64,000 nucleotides of DNA from CAVTWY01 sp963738615 (GTDB lineage Bacteria > Pseudomonadota > Gammaproteobacteria > Burkholderiales > Burkholderiaceae_C). The stretch spans positions 1,302,001 to 1,366,000 of the forward strand of contig CAVTXI010000019.1 in NCBI GenBank assembly GCA_963738615.1, written 5' to 3'. Shown piece by piece: positions 29,937-40,466 of the stretch. Within the stretch, counting starts at the first letter, position 1. Every line of letters starts with the position of its first letter. The position numbers and the translations under genes are program-made. Below the pieces are notes generated by a model that made no database searches, was not told the DNA's origin, and saw nothing but the letters and a program-made list of their open reading frames with translations.

Positions 29937-31406
29937 ATGACCATCCGCCAGACCAAGATCGTCGCCACCCTCGGCCCCGCCTCGTCCGACCCGCAGGTGC
30001 TCGAGCGCCTGATCCGTGCCGGGGTCGACGTGGTGCGGCTGAACTTCTCGCACGGCAAAGCACAAGACCACATCGACCGCGCCGCGCTGGTGCGTGACAT
30101 TGCGGCGAAGGTGGGCAAGTCGGTCGCGATCATGGCTGACCTGCAGGGCCCGAAGATCCGCGTCGGCAAGTTCGCCGACGGCAAGGTGATGCTCGACGTG
30201 GGCCAGCCCTTCGTGCTTGACGACACCAGCGAGCCCGGCACGCAAGACCGCGTGGGCCTGGACTACAAGGAACTCGCGCGCGACACACGTCCCGGTGACG
30301 TGCTGCTGCTGAACGACGGCCTGATCGTGCTCGACGTGCAGCACGTGCAGGGCGGTGCGGTCCACACCACCGTGCGGGTGGGCGGCGAGTTGTCGAACAA
30401 CAAGGGCATCAACAAGCAGGGCGGTGGGCTGACCGCGCCGGCGCTGACCGGCAAGGACATGGAAGACATCAAGACCGCGATGAGCTTCCAGTGCGAGTAC
30501 GTCGCGGTCAGCTTCCCGAAGAACGCGACCGACATGGAGATGGCGCGCCAACTCGCTTACGTGGCGGCCGAACCGTGGCGCCACAAGCCGGCGATGATCG
30601 CGAAGATCGAGCGCACCGAGGCGATCCCGCAGCTCGAGGCGATCATGAAGGCCAGCGACGGCATCATGGTCGCGCGCGGCGACTTGGCCGTGGAGGTCGG
30701 CGCCGCAGCGGTGCCCGCGCTGCAGAAGAAGATGATCAAGCTTGCGCGCGAGATGGACAAGCTGGCGATCACCGCGACACAGATGATGGAAAGCATGATC
30801 GTCAACCCGGTGCCCACGCGCGCCGAGGTCAGTGACGTGGCGAATGCGGTACTCGACGGCACCGACGCGGTGATGCTCAGCGCCGAGACCGCCGCGGGCA
30901 AGTATCCGGTCGAGACGGTCGAGCACATGGCCGCGATCTGCATCGCCGCCGAAGGCGCCGACACCGTGACGCTCGAGGCCGACTTCGTGAACAAGAAGTT
31001 CGGCCGCATCGACCAGTCGATCGCGATGGGCGCGCTGTTTACCGCGCACCACCTCGGGTGCAAGGCGATCCTGGCGCTGACCGAATCGGGGTCGACCGCG
31101 TTGTGGATGAGCCGCCATCGACTGGCAACGCCGATCTTCGGCATGACTTCGCAGCCCAACACCGAACGCAAGATGGCGCTGTACCGCAACGTCACGCCGA
31201 TCCTGATGCCGCAGTTCAAGGACCGCGACGCGGCGCTGTCGAAAGCCGAAGCGCAACTCGTCGAGCGCGGCACGCTGCGCCCGGGCGACACCTACGCCAT
31301 CACCTGTGGCGAACCGATGGGGCACCCGGGCGGCACGAACATGCTGAAGGTGTGCCAGGTCGCGCACGAGCAGCGCAAGGTGGAACAGGCGCGCAGAGGC
31401 GTCTGA
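29937..31406 (+). CDS. pyk: Pyruvate kinase
   Basis: It makes pyruvate and ATP from phosphoenolpyruvate and ADP. 489 residues from the ATG at 29937. The N-terminus (RQTKIVATLGPASSDPQVLE, RAGVDVVRLNFSHG), the active-site signature (MIAKIERTEAIPQLEAIM), MVARGDLAVEVG, TQMMESMI and DAVMLSAETAAGKYPVETV are all present. The length and domain order (A, B, then C) are those of the bacterial homotetramer. A pyk gene near fba and the pur genes fits Burkholderiales, although here they are separated by ~25 kb. Confidence 0.96.
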   Translation: MTIRQTKIVATLGPASSDPQVLERLIRAGVDVVRLNFSHGKAQDHIDRAALVRDIAAKVGKSVAIMADLQGPKIRVGKFADGKVMLDVGQPFVLDDTSEPGTQDRVGLDYKELARDTRPGDVLLLNDGLIVLDVQHVQGGAVHTTVRVGGELSNNKGINKQGGGLTAPALTGKDMEDIKTAMSFQCEYVAVSFPKNATDMEMARQLAYVAAEPWRHKPAMIAKIERTEAIPQLEAIMKASDGIMVARGDLAVEVGAAAVPALQKKMIKLAREMDKLAITATQMMESMIVNPVPTRAEVSDVANAVLDGTDAVMLSAETAAGKYPVETVEHMAAICIAAEGADTVTLEADFVNKKFGRIDQSIAMGALFTAHHLGCKAILALTESGSTALWMSRHRLATPIFGMTSQPNTERKMALYRNVTPILMPQFKDRDAALSKAEAQLVERGTLRPGDTYAITCGEPMGHPGGTNMLKVCQVAHEQRKVEQARRGV

Positions 31407-31422
31407 CGCCGCTGCGGCCGGG

Positions 31423-31698
31423 ATGTCGGAAAGCGTCGGCGTTGACATCACGGCGCGCGCGAGACTCGCGGTCATCGTGGCGGCGGTGCTGCTGGTCGTC
31501 GTGGTCGTCGCGGCGACTTGGATGACTGTCGAACGGCGTACGTGCTTCGATGCGTGCCACGACCGCGGCTTCGCTGACGCGCGCTACACGCCCGCGGTGC
31601 GCAACAAGCCGGCGCATTGCCACTGCCTGACCGCCGACGAAAGCCGGATTCGCACGCGCGTGCCCGTCGGTGTCGAGATCCCGCTGCCTGCGCGCTGA
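31423..31698 (+). CDS. Small single-pass membrane protein
   Basis: 91 residues starting 16 bp after pyk. One strong membrane segment (LAVIVAAVLLVVVVVAATW) lies at ~15-34. It is followed by a short exposed domain with paired cysteines (TCFDACHD and HCHC), which could form disulfides or bind metal. No family is recognised. The ribosome site is weak, so coupling to pyk translation is likely if it is expressed. Confidence 0.55.
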   Translation: MSESVGVDITARARLAVIVAAVLLVVVVVAATWMTVERRTCFDACHDRGFADARYTPAVRNKPAHCHCLTADESRIRTRVPVGVEIPLPAR

Positions 31699-31807
31699 GC
31701 GCTTCGTGTCGGGCGCCCCTTTGCAAGACCACACCGCCGGTGTCGGCAAGCTCGCGCGGATGCGCGCGCGTACGATCCTTCGGTTACCTACACGCAGGAG
31801 CGCATCC

Positions 31808-32197
31808 ATGACCCAGTGGCGCAAATCCAGTCCCGACGAAGTCTTCACCGAAAACGAGGTGAAGGAGCGGCTCGCCGCCGAGCTGCCGGCCTGGTACGTC
31901 GAAGACGGCTGGATCCGGCGCAAGATCAAGACCAGCGGGTGGAAGTCGACGCTGATGGTCGTGAACACGGTCGGCCACCTGGCCGAAGCCGCGTGGCATC
32001 ACCCGGACCTGACGGTGTCGTACGCGTTCGTCACCGTGAAGCTGATGAACCACGCCGCCAAGGGCATCACCGAGAAGGACTTCGCGTTGGCGAAGAAGAT
32101 CGAAGAGGTGGTGATGTGGCAGCCGGGCCGCGAGGAAGGCTCGGCGCTCGAGGGCACGCCGGACGACGCGCGGTTCAAGTACGTGAAATACGACTGA
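31808..32197 (+). CDS. 4a-hydroxytetrahydrobiopterin (pterin-4a-carbinolamine) dehydratase
   Basis: 129 residues with AGGAG before the ATG. The core AAWHHPDLTVSYAFVTVKL, then NHAAKGITEKDFALAKKIE, carries the His-His-Pro-Asp active-site region and the C-terminal helix of the PCD/DCoH family. It regenerates pterin cofactor after aromatic amino acid hydroxylation, or may have a separate pterin role when no hydroxylase is nearby, as here. An ~15-residue C-terminal extension follows the domain. Confidence 0.92.
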   Translation: MTQWRKSSPDEVFTENEVKERLAAELPAWYVEDGWIRRKIKTSGWKSTLMVVNTVGHLAEAAWHHPDLTVSYAFVTVKLMNHAAKGITEKDFALAKKIEEVVMWQPGREEGSALEGTPDDARFKYVKYD

Positions 32198-32212
32198 CGT
32201 GGGTTCGGGCTT

Positions 32213-32244
32213 GCGCGTCTGCGCGTCTGCGCGTCTGCGCGTCT
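32213..32244. repeat. 8-bp tandem repeat (four copies)
   Basis: GCGCGTCT is repeated four times without interruption, plus a partial fifth copy, in the 217-bp gap between the dehydratase and the large lipoprotein gene. No coding or array structure is seen. Confidence 0.85.
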
Positions 32245-32414
32245 GCGCGACCGTGATGGATTGAGCACGACGCGTGCCTTGTTGGCGTCGCATCCCGCAA
32301 CCGTGGGAGGGCCTGTTGCTGCGGCGCGGAACCCTAACCGATAGCATCCCTTGACGATAGATCGACGTGCCTGCGCGAGTGCTTCGCGTGATGCGCGCTT
32401 CAGGGGAGTGGGTG

Positions 32415-35400
32415 ATGAATCGACTGCGCGCTTTCGTGGCATGGATTGCCATGAGCCTGGCATTGGTTGCATTGGTTGCTTGCGGCGGAGGTGACAACAC
32501 GTCGCCCGATGTGCCTGCAGCGACCAGCGTGGACAGCGTTGATGGCGGCCGCGATCCGGTACGGCGGATGGCGCTGTCGGACTGGGAAGCGGGCGTGTCG
32601 TGGATTTCGTGCGCCGTCGAAGGGGGCACCTGCACGTTGCCATCGACGACCGGCACGCACGCTGTGCGCTACGGACGAGACCCCGTCACACCAGGCTGGT
32701 CCGCGACCCGGGAGTACACGGCAGTCGCCCCTGTCGCGTGCACGAACGCGACCTTCGGCGACCCGACGCCAGGCCACGTGAAGCGGTGCTACTACGGTGT
32801 GGCAGACGGTGGCGCGGTGACGGTACCCGTCATCACGACGCAGCCCGTTTCAGCCGCCGCGTCCGTCGGCGATACGGCCAACTTCTCGATGGATTTCACA
32901 GGCAGTGGTGTCGTCGAGATCCAGTGGCAATTCCGTAGCGCCGTCAGAACCGACCCGGAAGCGGGTTGGAGCAACGTGCCCAACGAAGGTGTGGGCCAGA
33001 ACTACGTCACCTTGACAACGACCAGCGGCTTCAATGGGCGGCAGTACCGCGCCATCGTCTCCACGACAGCCGGTGTCGCCAAAACGCAGCCGGCCACCCT
33101 GCAGGTCACCGGCGACGCGGCGGCGCCGTCGATCACGACCCAACCCGCGCCCGTCACGGTGGCGGCTGGCGCCGACGCGACCTTCAGTGCGCAAGCTTCG
33201 GGAACCGCACCGTTGGGCTATGTCTGGCTGCGCAACGGCGTCGTCATCACTGGCGCCAACGCGTCAACCTACAGCTTCCCAACCACCGCGGCCGACAACG
33301 GCGCGCTGTTCACCGTGCGCGTGAGCAACAGCGCCGGCAGCGTCACCAGCGCGGCGGCCATGCTGACCGTGACCCCCGCCGGAACCGGCGGCACCGGCGG
33401 CGTCACCTGGGTGCGGTGCGCCGACGAGTGGCAGACGTGCGTGCTGCCGACCAGCGGCGCCTACGCCGTTCGATACGGACGCGACACGACCACCGCGGGC
33501 TGGTCGGTGGCCAGGGACTTCATCGGCGTCGCCAGCGTGTCGTGCACGAACACGGTCTTCGGGGACCCGACGCCCGGGTTCGTCAAGCGTTGCTGGTACG
33601 CGGTGGCCGATGGCGCCGAACCGGTCGCGCCGTCGATCATCACCGCGCCCATGGCGCTCAGCGTGCAGGCAGGCGCGACCGCGATGTTCAGCGTGACTGC
33701 GCAAGGTACCTCGCCGCTCGTGTACCAATGGTTCCGCGATGGCGTGGCCATCGCAGGCGAGACGTTGGCCCAGATTCAAGTGCCGACGACCGCGGCCGAT
33801 GCTGGCACCACGTCGCAGATCACGGTTCGTGTGAGCAACGGCGCCGGCAGCGTCACCAGCGCGGCGGCCGTGCTGAGCGTGACACCCGCGGGCACCGGCG
33901 GTGTCACCTGGGTGCAGTGTGCCGACGAGTGGGCGACGTGCGTGCTGCCCACCAGCGGTGCGTACGCGGTGCGATACGGGCGCGACACGGTCACGTCAGG
34001 CTGGTCGGTGGCCAGGGACTTCACCGGCGTCGCCAGCGTCTCTTGCACGAACACGGTCTTCGGCGATCCAACGCCCGGGTTCGTCAAGCGTTGCTGGTAC
34101 GCGATGCCTGTCACGGCGCCCGCCGAGGCGCCCAGCATCGTCACGCCGCCCTCGTCGATCGCGGTCGAAGCCGGAAGCTCGGCGGTTTTTAACGTGGTGG
34201 TCAATGGCACCGCGCCGCTGAGCTACCAGTGGTTGCGCAACGCAACCGCCATCGTCGGCGCCACCAGCGCGCAGCTCACGCTGGCAACGGCCGTGGCGGA
34301 CGTAGGCCAGCCGATCGCGCTGACGGTGCGGGTGACCAACGCGACCGGCTCGGTGACGAGCCCGGTGGCGACCCTGACCGTGACCACACCCACATCGCCG
34401 CAGGCCGTGCGCTTCGTGGCACCGACCGGCGCCGCATCGTCGCTGGCGACCGTCTCGTCGAACGGGCTGACGGTGAACTTCTCCGGCACTGCCGCGGTTG
34501 GCGTGAAGGCAAACGTGGCGCTGACCGCGGGCAGCGGATTGCGCTACTTCGAGGCCACCCGCGTGGGCATGGGCAGCGTGAGCTTTGGCGTCAGTGCCAG
34601 CGCGCCGCAGACGCCCACCCTGTCGGGCGGGGCCTGGGTCGCAAGCCGCGACAGCGTGATCGTCGATGAGTGGCTCATCCGCGGCGTTGACGCCACCACG
34701 GGCTCACCCTTGGGCAGCGCGGCCGGTGGCGCCGTGACTTACGGCGTCGCGGTCGACTTCCGGCAGAAGTACCCGGTGGCCTACATCGTTGCTCGTGCTG
34801 GCGACAACCCGTCGGCCTGCGCGGGCCTTGCACCCGATGACCCTTGTGTGTACCGGCGCATGCAGATGTCCGACACCACGGGCTCGCTTTTCATCTACGC
34901 CTTCGGCAAGGGTGACGGCGCCTCGGGCACGTCGGTGTCGATCAATGCGGGCGCCGACCTGCCGGGCCGGCCGTTCTTCTACCCGATGAACGGCGTGCAT
35001 CGCGCCTTGCGCGCCGCGCGGCTCGAGGGCTCGACGGGGCTCGACATGACGTGGCCCGATCTTGTCGGCGGCACCACTGCCCCGACGCTGACGGCATCGA
35101 CCCATCCGCGTCTTGTCATCAGGCAGGGCGACACCTCACCGGTGCGCAGCGGCTTCGCTGTCGTGGCGGGCAACGTGGCCGTCGGCAGCGCCGTGCGGTG
35201 GATCGACGAGACCGCTGGCCGCGCGGTGCTGGGCAGCGGTGCTGTGCTGAGTTTGGCCGCGACCGACATCGCGCTGATGACCACGGGTGAGCATCGCATC
35301 GTCGCCAGCGTCGTCGACGCCGTGACGGGCCGCTACACCGAACGCGTGTTCATGTTGACGATCACCACCGGCACCAGCAACGGTGACGACGACGGCGATG

Positions 35401-38400
35401 GCTTGGCCTACGACCAGGAAAAGGCGCTGGGCACCGACCCGGCCAACGCCGACTCTGACGGTGATGGCCTGTCCGACGGCGCGGAAGCCGGGCTGGGCAT
35501 GTTGCCCGCACTGGCCGACAGCAACGTCAACGGCGTCGACGACGGTTTCGAGTTCCCGAACACGGCGCAACAGCCGCGCCTGGGCGGCTTCGTGGCCGAA
35601 CCCGGAACGGGCACGGGGGTCTTCATCGCCGAAGGTGGCCAGCGCGTGGCCTTCGCACAGGACGACGTGAACCCGGATTGCGCGCGCAACCTGCCACCCT
35701 TCGCGGACCCGGTCTACTCGATCGAGATCTGCCGCAAGCGTGCGGTGCGCACCAACGCGGCCGTGCGCGCGGGCGAGTTCCGCTACTTCGAGTCGCACCG
35801 TCTGGCGGGTCGCGAGAACATGGGCCACGGCGTGACCACGCGTGCGGCACAGCTTGACCCGTTCTGCTGCGCGGCCGACGGTGCGCTGCACCCGCTGACA
35901 CCGCCCTCGCTGCAATACAACAGCGTGATCGGGCAGGCGTTGGTCAACTTGGTCAACCGGCCCATCACGATGCTGCGCGGCGCCGACGCCGACCTGTCCG
36001 TGACCTACGGTTTCGTCGTCGACTACCGCAGCACGACCAATCCCGACATCTACATGGTGATGCTGGATGCCGCGGGCCAGATCGTGGTAAGCGAGAAATT
36101 CGCGCTCACCGGTTTTAACGGTGCTGACGTGGTGCCCTACGGTTATGCGCACCCGCTGTCCGACATCGACCCGCATCAAGAGATCAACCTCGGCCTGCGT
36201 GCGTTCCGCTACGCGCCGGTTGCCATCGCCGCTGCGCTGGAAGCGCAAGGCGTGTCGTCGCAAGGCTTCACACCGGGTGTCGGTTTGCATCGGTGGGCTG
36301 TCGCGCAAGCGCCAACGATCGTCACGCCGCCGGGCGCGCTGAGCGTCGAGGCGGGGATCACGGCGGTATTCAACGTGGCCGTGCAGGGCGCGGCGCCGGT
36401 GACGTACCAATGGTTCCGTGACGGTGCGGCGATCGCAGGTGCGACGACGGCGCAACTTCAGGTGCTGACCACCGCTGCCGACGTGGGGACCACCGCACAG
36501 ATCACGGTCAGCGTGAGCAGTGCCGTCGGCAGCGTCACCAGCGCGCCAGCGGCGTTGACGGTGACGGCACCGTCGATCGTGCCCACCATCGTCTCGCAGC
36601 CTTCGCCGGTGAGCGTCGAACGTCGGCGGCACGGCCGTGTTCGACGTGACGGCGCAAGGCACCGCACCGCTGTCGTACCAGTGGTTCCGCGACAACGTGG
36701 CGATCGTCGGCGCGACGGCTGCCCAGCTTCAGGTGTCGACGACGGCCGTGGACGCGGGCGCGGTCGCGCAGATCAGCGTGCGCGTCAGCAACCCGGCTGG
36801 CGGCGTGACCAGCGCGTCGGCTGTGCTGACGGTGACGGCGCCGTTGGTGGCGCCCAGCATCGTCACGCCGCCCGGATCGCTGAGCGTCGAGGCAGGCGTC
36901 ACCGCGGTGTTCAACGTGGCTGCGCAAGGCACGGCACCGTTTACGTATCAGTGGTTCCGCGACGCGGTCGCGGTGGCTGGTGCGAACGGTGCGCTGCTGC
37001 AGGTCGCGACGACCGCGGCCGACGCGGGCACGACGACGCAGATCACGGTTCAGGTGAGCAACGCGGCAGGCAGCGTCACCAGCGCGGCGGCCGTGCTGAC
37101 GGTGACGGCGCCAGCCATGGCGCCCAGCATCGTCACGCCGCCGGCTGCGGCGAGTGTCGAGGCCGGTATCTCGGCCGCGTTCACGGTGACTGCGCAAGGT
37201 ACCGGTCCGCTGGCTTATCAGTGGTTCCGTGATGGCCTTGCCGTGGCCGGAGCAACCGGCGCGCAGTTGAGCGTGGCGACCAGGGCAAGCGAAGTGGGAA
37301 CCACGTCGCAAGTCAGCGTGCGCGTCAGCAACGCGGTGGGCGTGGTGGTCAGCTCGCCGGTGTCGTTGGCGGTGACGGCGGTGAACCCCATGGACATCAC
37401 GTGGCTCAACGTCGGCAATGGTGGTATTCCTATCGACCACGACAACTACACGTTGGGGCAGTTCAGCTTCACGGCGATGCCGCAGGCTGTCGTACCGGGC
37501 GTGGATCTCCCGCTCGAAATCAAGGGGCGCGGCAACTTCACGTGGAATGCCGACAAGAAGCCCTATCGCCTCAAGCTCACGGCCGCGGCCACGATGCTCG
37601 GCATGCCCAGCAATCGCCACTGGGTTCTGCTGGCGAACTACTTCGACAAGACGATGCTGCGAAACGAACTGGCGTTCGAGATCAGCCGCCGAGCCGGCAT
37701 GGCGTGGACGCCGCGGTCCCGTTACGTCTACTTGAACCTCAACGGCGAGTTCACCAATCCGGCATCGCAAGGCGCCAGCCTCTACCAATTGGTGGAACAT
37801 GTCAGAAGCGGTTCCAACCGGGTGCCGATTCCGTCGTTGTCGATCTCGAACACGACCGAGCCGTCGATCACGGGTGGTTATCTCCTGGAACTCGACAATT
37901 CCCTCGTCGGCGAGCCTGGGTGTTTCCAGACCACGCGGGTGACCATGAACTTCTGTGTGGTCGAGCCCGATACGATTGCGCTGCCAGGGTGGGAGGCGCA
38001 AAACGCCTACATCACGAGCTACGTGCAACGGGCCGAGGACGCGCTGTTCGGTTCGAACTTTGCAGACCCTCTGGAGGGTTACGCCAAGTACCTCGACGTC
38101 GATTCACTTATTCAGTACTACCTGGTCAACGAATTGTCGAAGAACTGGGACGGCGACCTGCGACGCAGTACCTTCATGTACAAGCAGCGCTCCGGAAAAC
38201 TATTCTTCGGGCCGGTGTGGGACTTCGACATGGCCTTCGGAAACCTCGGTGGTTGGGCTGACCACGAGGGATGGCATATCCGCGGTGCGCCTTGGTATAC
38301 ACGTCTGTTCCAAGACCCGGCGTTCCGCGCGCGCGTGCTCGTCAAGTGGAACGAGATGAAGGCATCGGGGGCCATCGACGGCATGCTGGATTACCTGGAC

Positions 38401-38586
38401 CTGCGCGCGGCGCAGATCGGCGCCGGTGCGCAGATGAATACCACACGCTGGAACACATGGAACACGGCCCTCTCGACCGAGCTGCCACCGTATCCAGTCG
38501 ACCACGCTGACGCGGTGGGTCGGCTGCGCGGATGGCTGTCGTCGCGGATTCAGTGGATGGACGCGCAGTTCGCGCAGATGCCGTAG
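32415..38586 (+). CDS. Giant surface lipoprotein with Ig-like repeats, SPRY-like domains, TSP3 repeat and C-terminal CotH kinase domain; one frameshift
   Basis: About 2056 residues; AGGGGAG lies 6 bases before the ATG at 32415. The lipobox LALVALVAC is followed by GGGD. In order: a VRYG/FGDP module (residues ~61-132), two Ig-like repeats, module, Ig-like, module, Ig-like, then a SPRY-like region (~660-860). Next are a calcium-binding TSP3-like stretch (DDDGDGLAYD, DSDGDGLSDG; ~990-1045), a second SPRY-like region and four Ig-like repeats. The CotH domain spans ~1655-2055: LEIKGRGNFTWNADKKPYRL, FDKTMLRNELAFE, YVYLNLNGEF, GGYLLELD, and the catalytic GKLFFGPVWDFDMAFGN. CotH proteins are atypical protein kinases. 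One surplus base near 36621 breaks the frame inside an Ig repeat. It is probably an outer-membrane-anchored, outward-facing kinase. Confidence 0.85.
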
Positions 38587-38589
38587 CAA

Positions 38590-38620
38590 CCCCGACACCC
38601 GGTCCCGTCGGGTGCTCGGG
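38590..38620 (+). terminator. Possible terminator hairpin after the CotH gene
   Basis: CCCGACACCCG and CGGGTGCTCGGG form a GC-rich stem with one internal mismatch around GTCCCGT, four bases after the stop. A second short hairpin follows at 38623-38640 (GCCCC/GGGGC). There is no T-tract, so intrinsic termination is uncertain. Confidence 0.35.
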
Positions 38621-38667
38621 AAGCCCCGTGGTTCTGGGGCCAGCGACGGGCCGTAGAGTCGCGGGCC

Positions 38668-40302
38668 ATGAATGACCGTCAATCGCGTTGGGCCCTCGCG
38701 GCTTCGTTGTTCTTATGTGCATGCGGCGGGGGCGACGAAGCCATCGAAGGCACCGCCCAGCCTCTCCAGGCTTCGGCTGCCAGCGAAGGTTCTGCACCAC
38801 CGCCGCCGCTGGCACGTCGGGACGCGCTCGAGGCTGTGGTGGTGGCTGCGGTGTGGACGAACGTGGCTCATGAGTGGCAGACCTTCTCGCTGCTGCAAAC
38901 CGGCACGGTTCGTTATGGTGCCAACGGCGTGTGGGTCGAACGAACGCTGCCGGCCGGCCAGCACGGCTGCGGCAACGCGTACTTTGGCGCCGACCCCTCG
39001 CCGGGTACGCCGAAATATTGCGAGGTCCTGAGCGCCTCGACGGCTGGCACCTGGGTCCCCGCGGCCGCAGAGTGGGCGACGTTCGCCCTGACCAGCGCAG
39101 CACGTGTGCGCTACGGGGCGCTGACGAGTTGGGTCGAGCGTGATCTGCCGGCCGGCCAGGTTGCGTGCACCAATACATTCTTCGCGCGCGACCCACTGCC
39201 CGGCACCATGAAAGGCTGCGAGGTCTGGAGCGAGTCGGTGTCGGCGCCCACCTGGACGGCACTCACAACCGAGTGGGGCAGCTTCACGCTCGTCGCGCCC
39301 GGCGTCGTTCGATACGGCGCGAACGGCACATGGGTCGAGCGGTCGCTGTCAGCAGGGCTGGGTTGGTGCACTAACGTCGCCTTCGGAACCGATCCGCTGC
39401 CGGGCGTGGCGAAGCGCTGCGAACTGAGCGTCAGTGGTACGCCGCCACCCCCGCCACCCCCGCCACCACCACCACCACCGATGGACCCCGTCACGTTCGT
39501 CGGCGCTGGTGATATCGCGGGCGGCTGGGTGATCGACGAGGCCACGGCGAGCTTGCTGGACCGCATCGGCGGCACCGTGTTCACACTCGGCGACAACGCC
39601 TACGGTTCCGGAGCCGCGGCGGAGTTCGCGGCCTACTACGAGCCGACCTGGGGTCGGCACAAGGCACGCACCTTGGCCATTCCCGGCAACCACGAACACC
39701 TGAGCCCGGGCGCCGCACCGTACTTCGACTACTTCTTTGCCGGCAACCCCACGATGGCAGCGCTGGATCCGGGTCGCCGTGGTTACTACAGCTTCGACCT
39801 CGGCGCGTGGCACATCGTGGCGCTGAACACCGGCAGCGGCGAGGCACCGTCCGCGCAGCAGATCGATTGGCTGCGCGCCGACCTGCTGCTGAACAAGAAG
39901 CCGTGCACGCTCGCCTATTGGCATCACCCCCGTTTCAACTCGAGCACCTCGCACGGCAACAACGCCAACATGGACGCTTTCTGGCGCGTGGCCTACCAGC
40001 ACGGCGTCGACGTGGTGCTGAACTCGCATGCGCACGTGTACGAGCGGTTCGAACCGCAGACGCCCGATGCGCGGCCTGACCCGACGGGTATCCGAGCGTT
40101 CACCGTCGGCACCGGTGGCGCAACACCGCACGCTTTCGGCACGCCGCAGCCGAACAGCGCGGTGCGTCTGGCAGGGCTGTACGGTGTGATCGAACTGACG
40201 CTGCGCGCCGACGGCTACGACTGGCGGTTCGTCAAGATCGCGGAACAGCACGTGGCAGCCGGCGGGGACGCGGGCAGCTCGACCTGCACGAACGTGCGCT
40301 GA
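38668..40302 (+). CDS. Secreted lipoprotein metallophosphatase (purple-acid-phosphatase-like) with three VRYG modules
   Basis: 544 residues. The lipobox is ASLFLCAC followed by GGGD. Three ~65-residue modules follow (TVRYGANGVWVERTLPAG...CGNAYFGADPSPG...YCEV and two relatives). These are shorter versions of the module in the neighbouring giants; they keep the C-terminal Cys pair but lack the first pair. A run of 13 prolines leads into a calcineurin-like phosphoesterase domain: GAGDIAG, LGDNAYGSG, IPGNHEHL, YWHHPRFNSS and NSHAHVYERF. These supply the expected metal ligands (GD-x, GDNxx, GNHE, GHxH-like). It sits between the two paralogous giant lipoproteins. It is an extracellular phosphohydrolase of unknown substrate. 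Confidence 0.88.
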   Translation: MNDRQSRWALAASLFLCACGGGDEAIEGTAQPLQASAASEGSAPPPPLARRDALEAVVVAAVWTNVAHEWQTFSLLQTGTVRYGANGVWVERTLPAGQHGCGNAYFGADPSPGTPKYCEVLSASTAGTWVPAAAEWATFALTSAARVRYGALTSWVERDLPAGQVACTNTFFARDPLPGTMKGCEVWSESVSAPTWTALTTEWGSFTLVAPGVVRYGANGTWVERSLSAGLGWCTNVAFGTDPLPGVAKRCELSVSGTPPPPPPPPPPPPPMDPVTFVGAGDIAGGWVIDEATASLLDRIGGTVFTLGDNAYGSGAAAEFAAYYEPTWGRHKARTLAIPGNHEHLSPGAAPYFDYFFAGNPTMAALDPGRRGYYSFDLGAWHIVALNTGSGEAPSAQQIDWLRADLLLNKKPCTLAYWHHPRFNSSTSHGNNANMDAFWRVAYQHGVDVVLNSHAHVYERFEPQTPDARPDPTGIRAFTVGTGGATPHAFGTPQPNSAVRLAGLYGVIELTLRADGYDWRFVKIAEQHVAAGGDAGSSTCTNVR

Positions 40303-40466
40303 CGTTGCGGCCGCTTTCATCGTGTTTCGATACCCCTCGAGCGGCGTGATACAAAGTTGATGGCGCCGCACCGTCACCTCCTTGGTGGCGGGACAGAGGC
40401 TCTGCCGTACCTTTCTGCCGAGGCTTGGGACGAGCCTTGGTTGGCATCTTCGATCGGGGCACTCCT

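Noticed and set aside
29757..31475. Leftward 572-codon frame opposite pyruvate kinase
   Set aside because: Pyruvate kinase on the plus strand is unambiguous. The antisense frame has no family features.
40303..40466. Possible riboswitch (cyclic di-GMP type) before the third surface lipoprotein
   Set aside because: The leader has some G/C-rich pairing, but the conserved GEMM core bases are absent and the paralogue's leader is unrelated.
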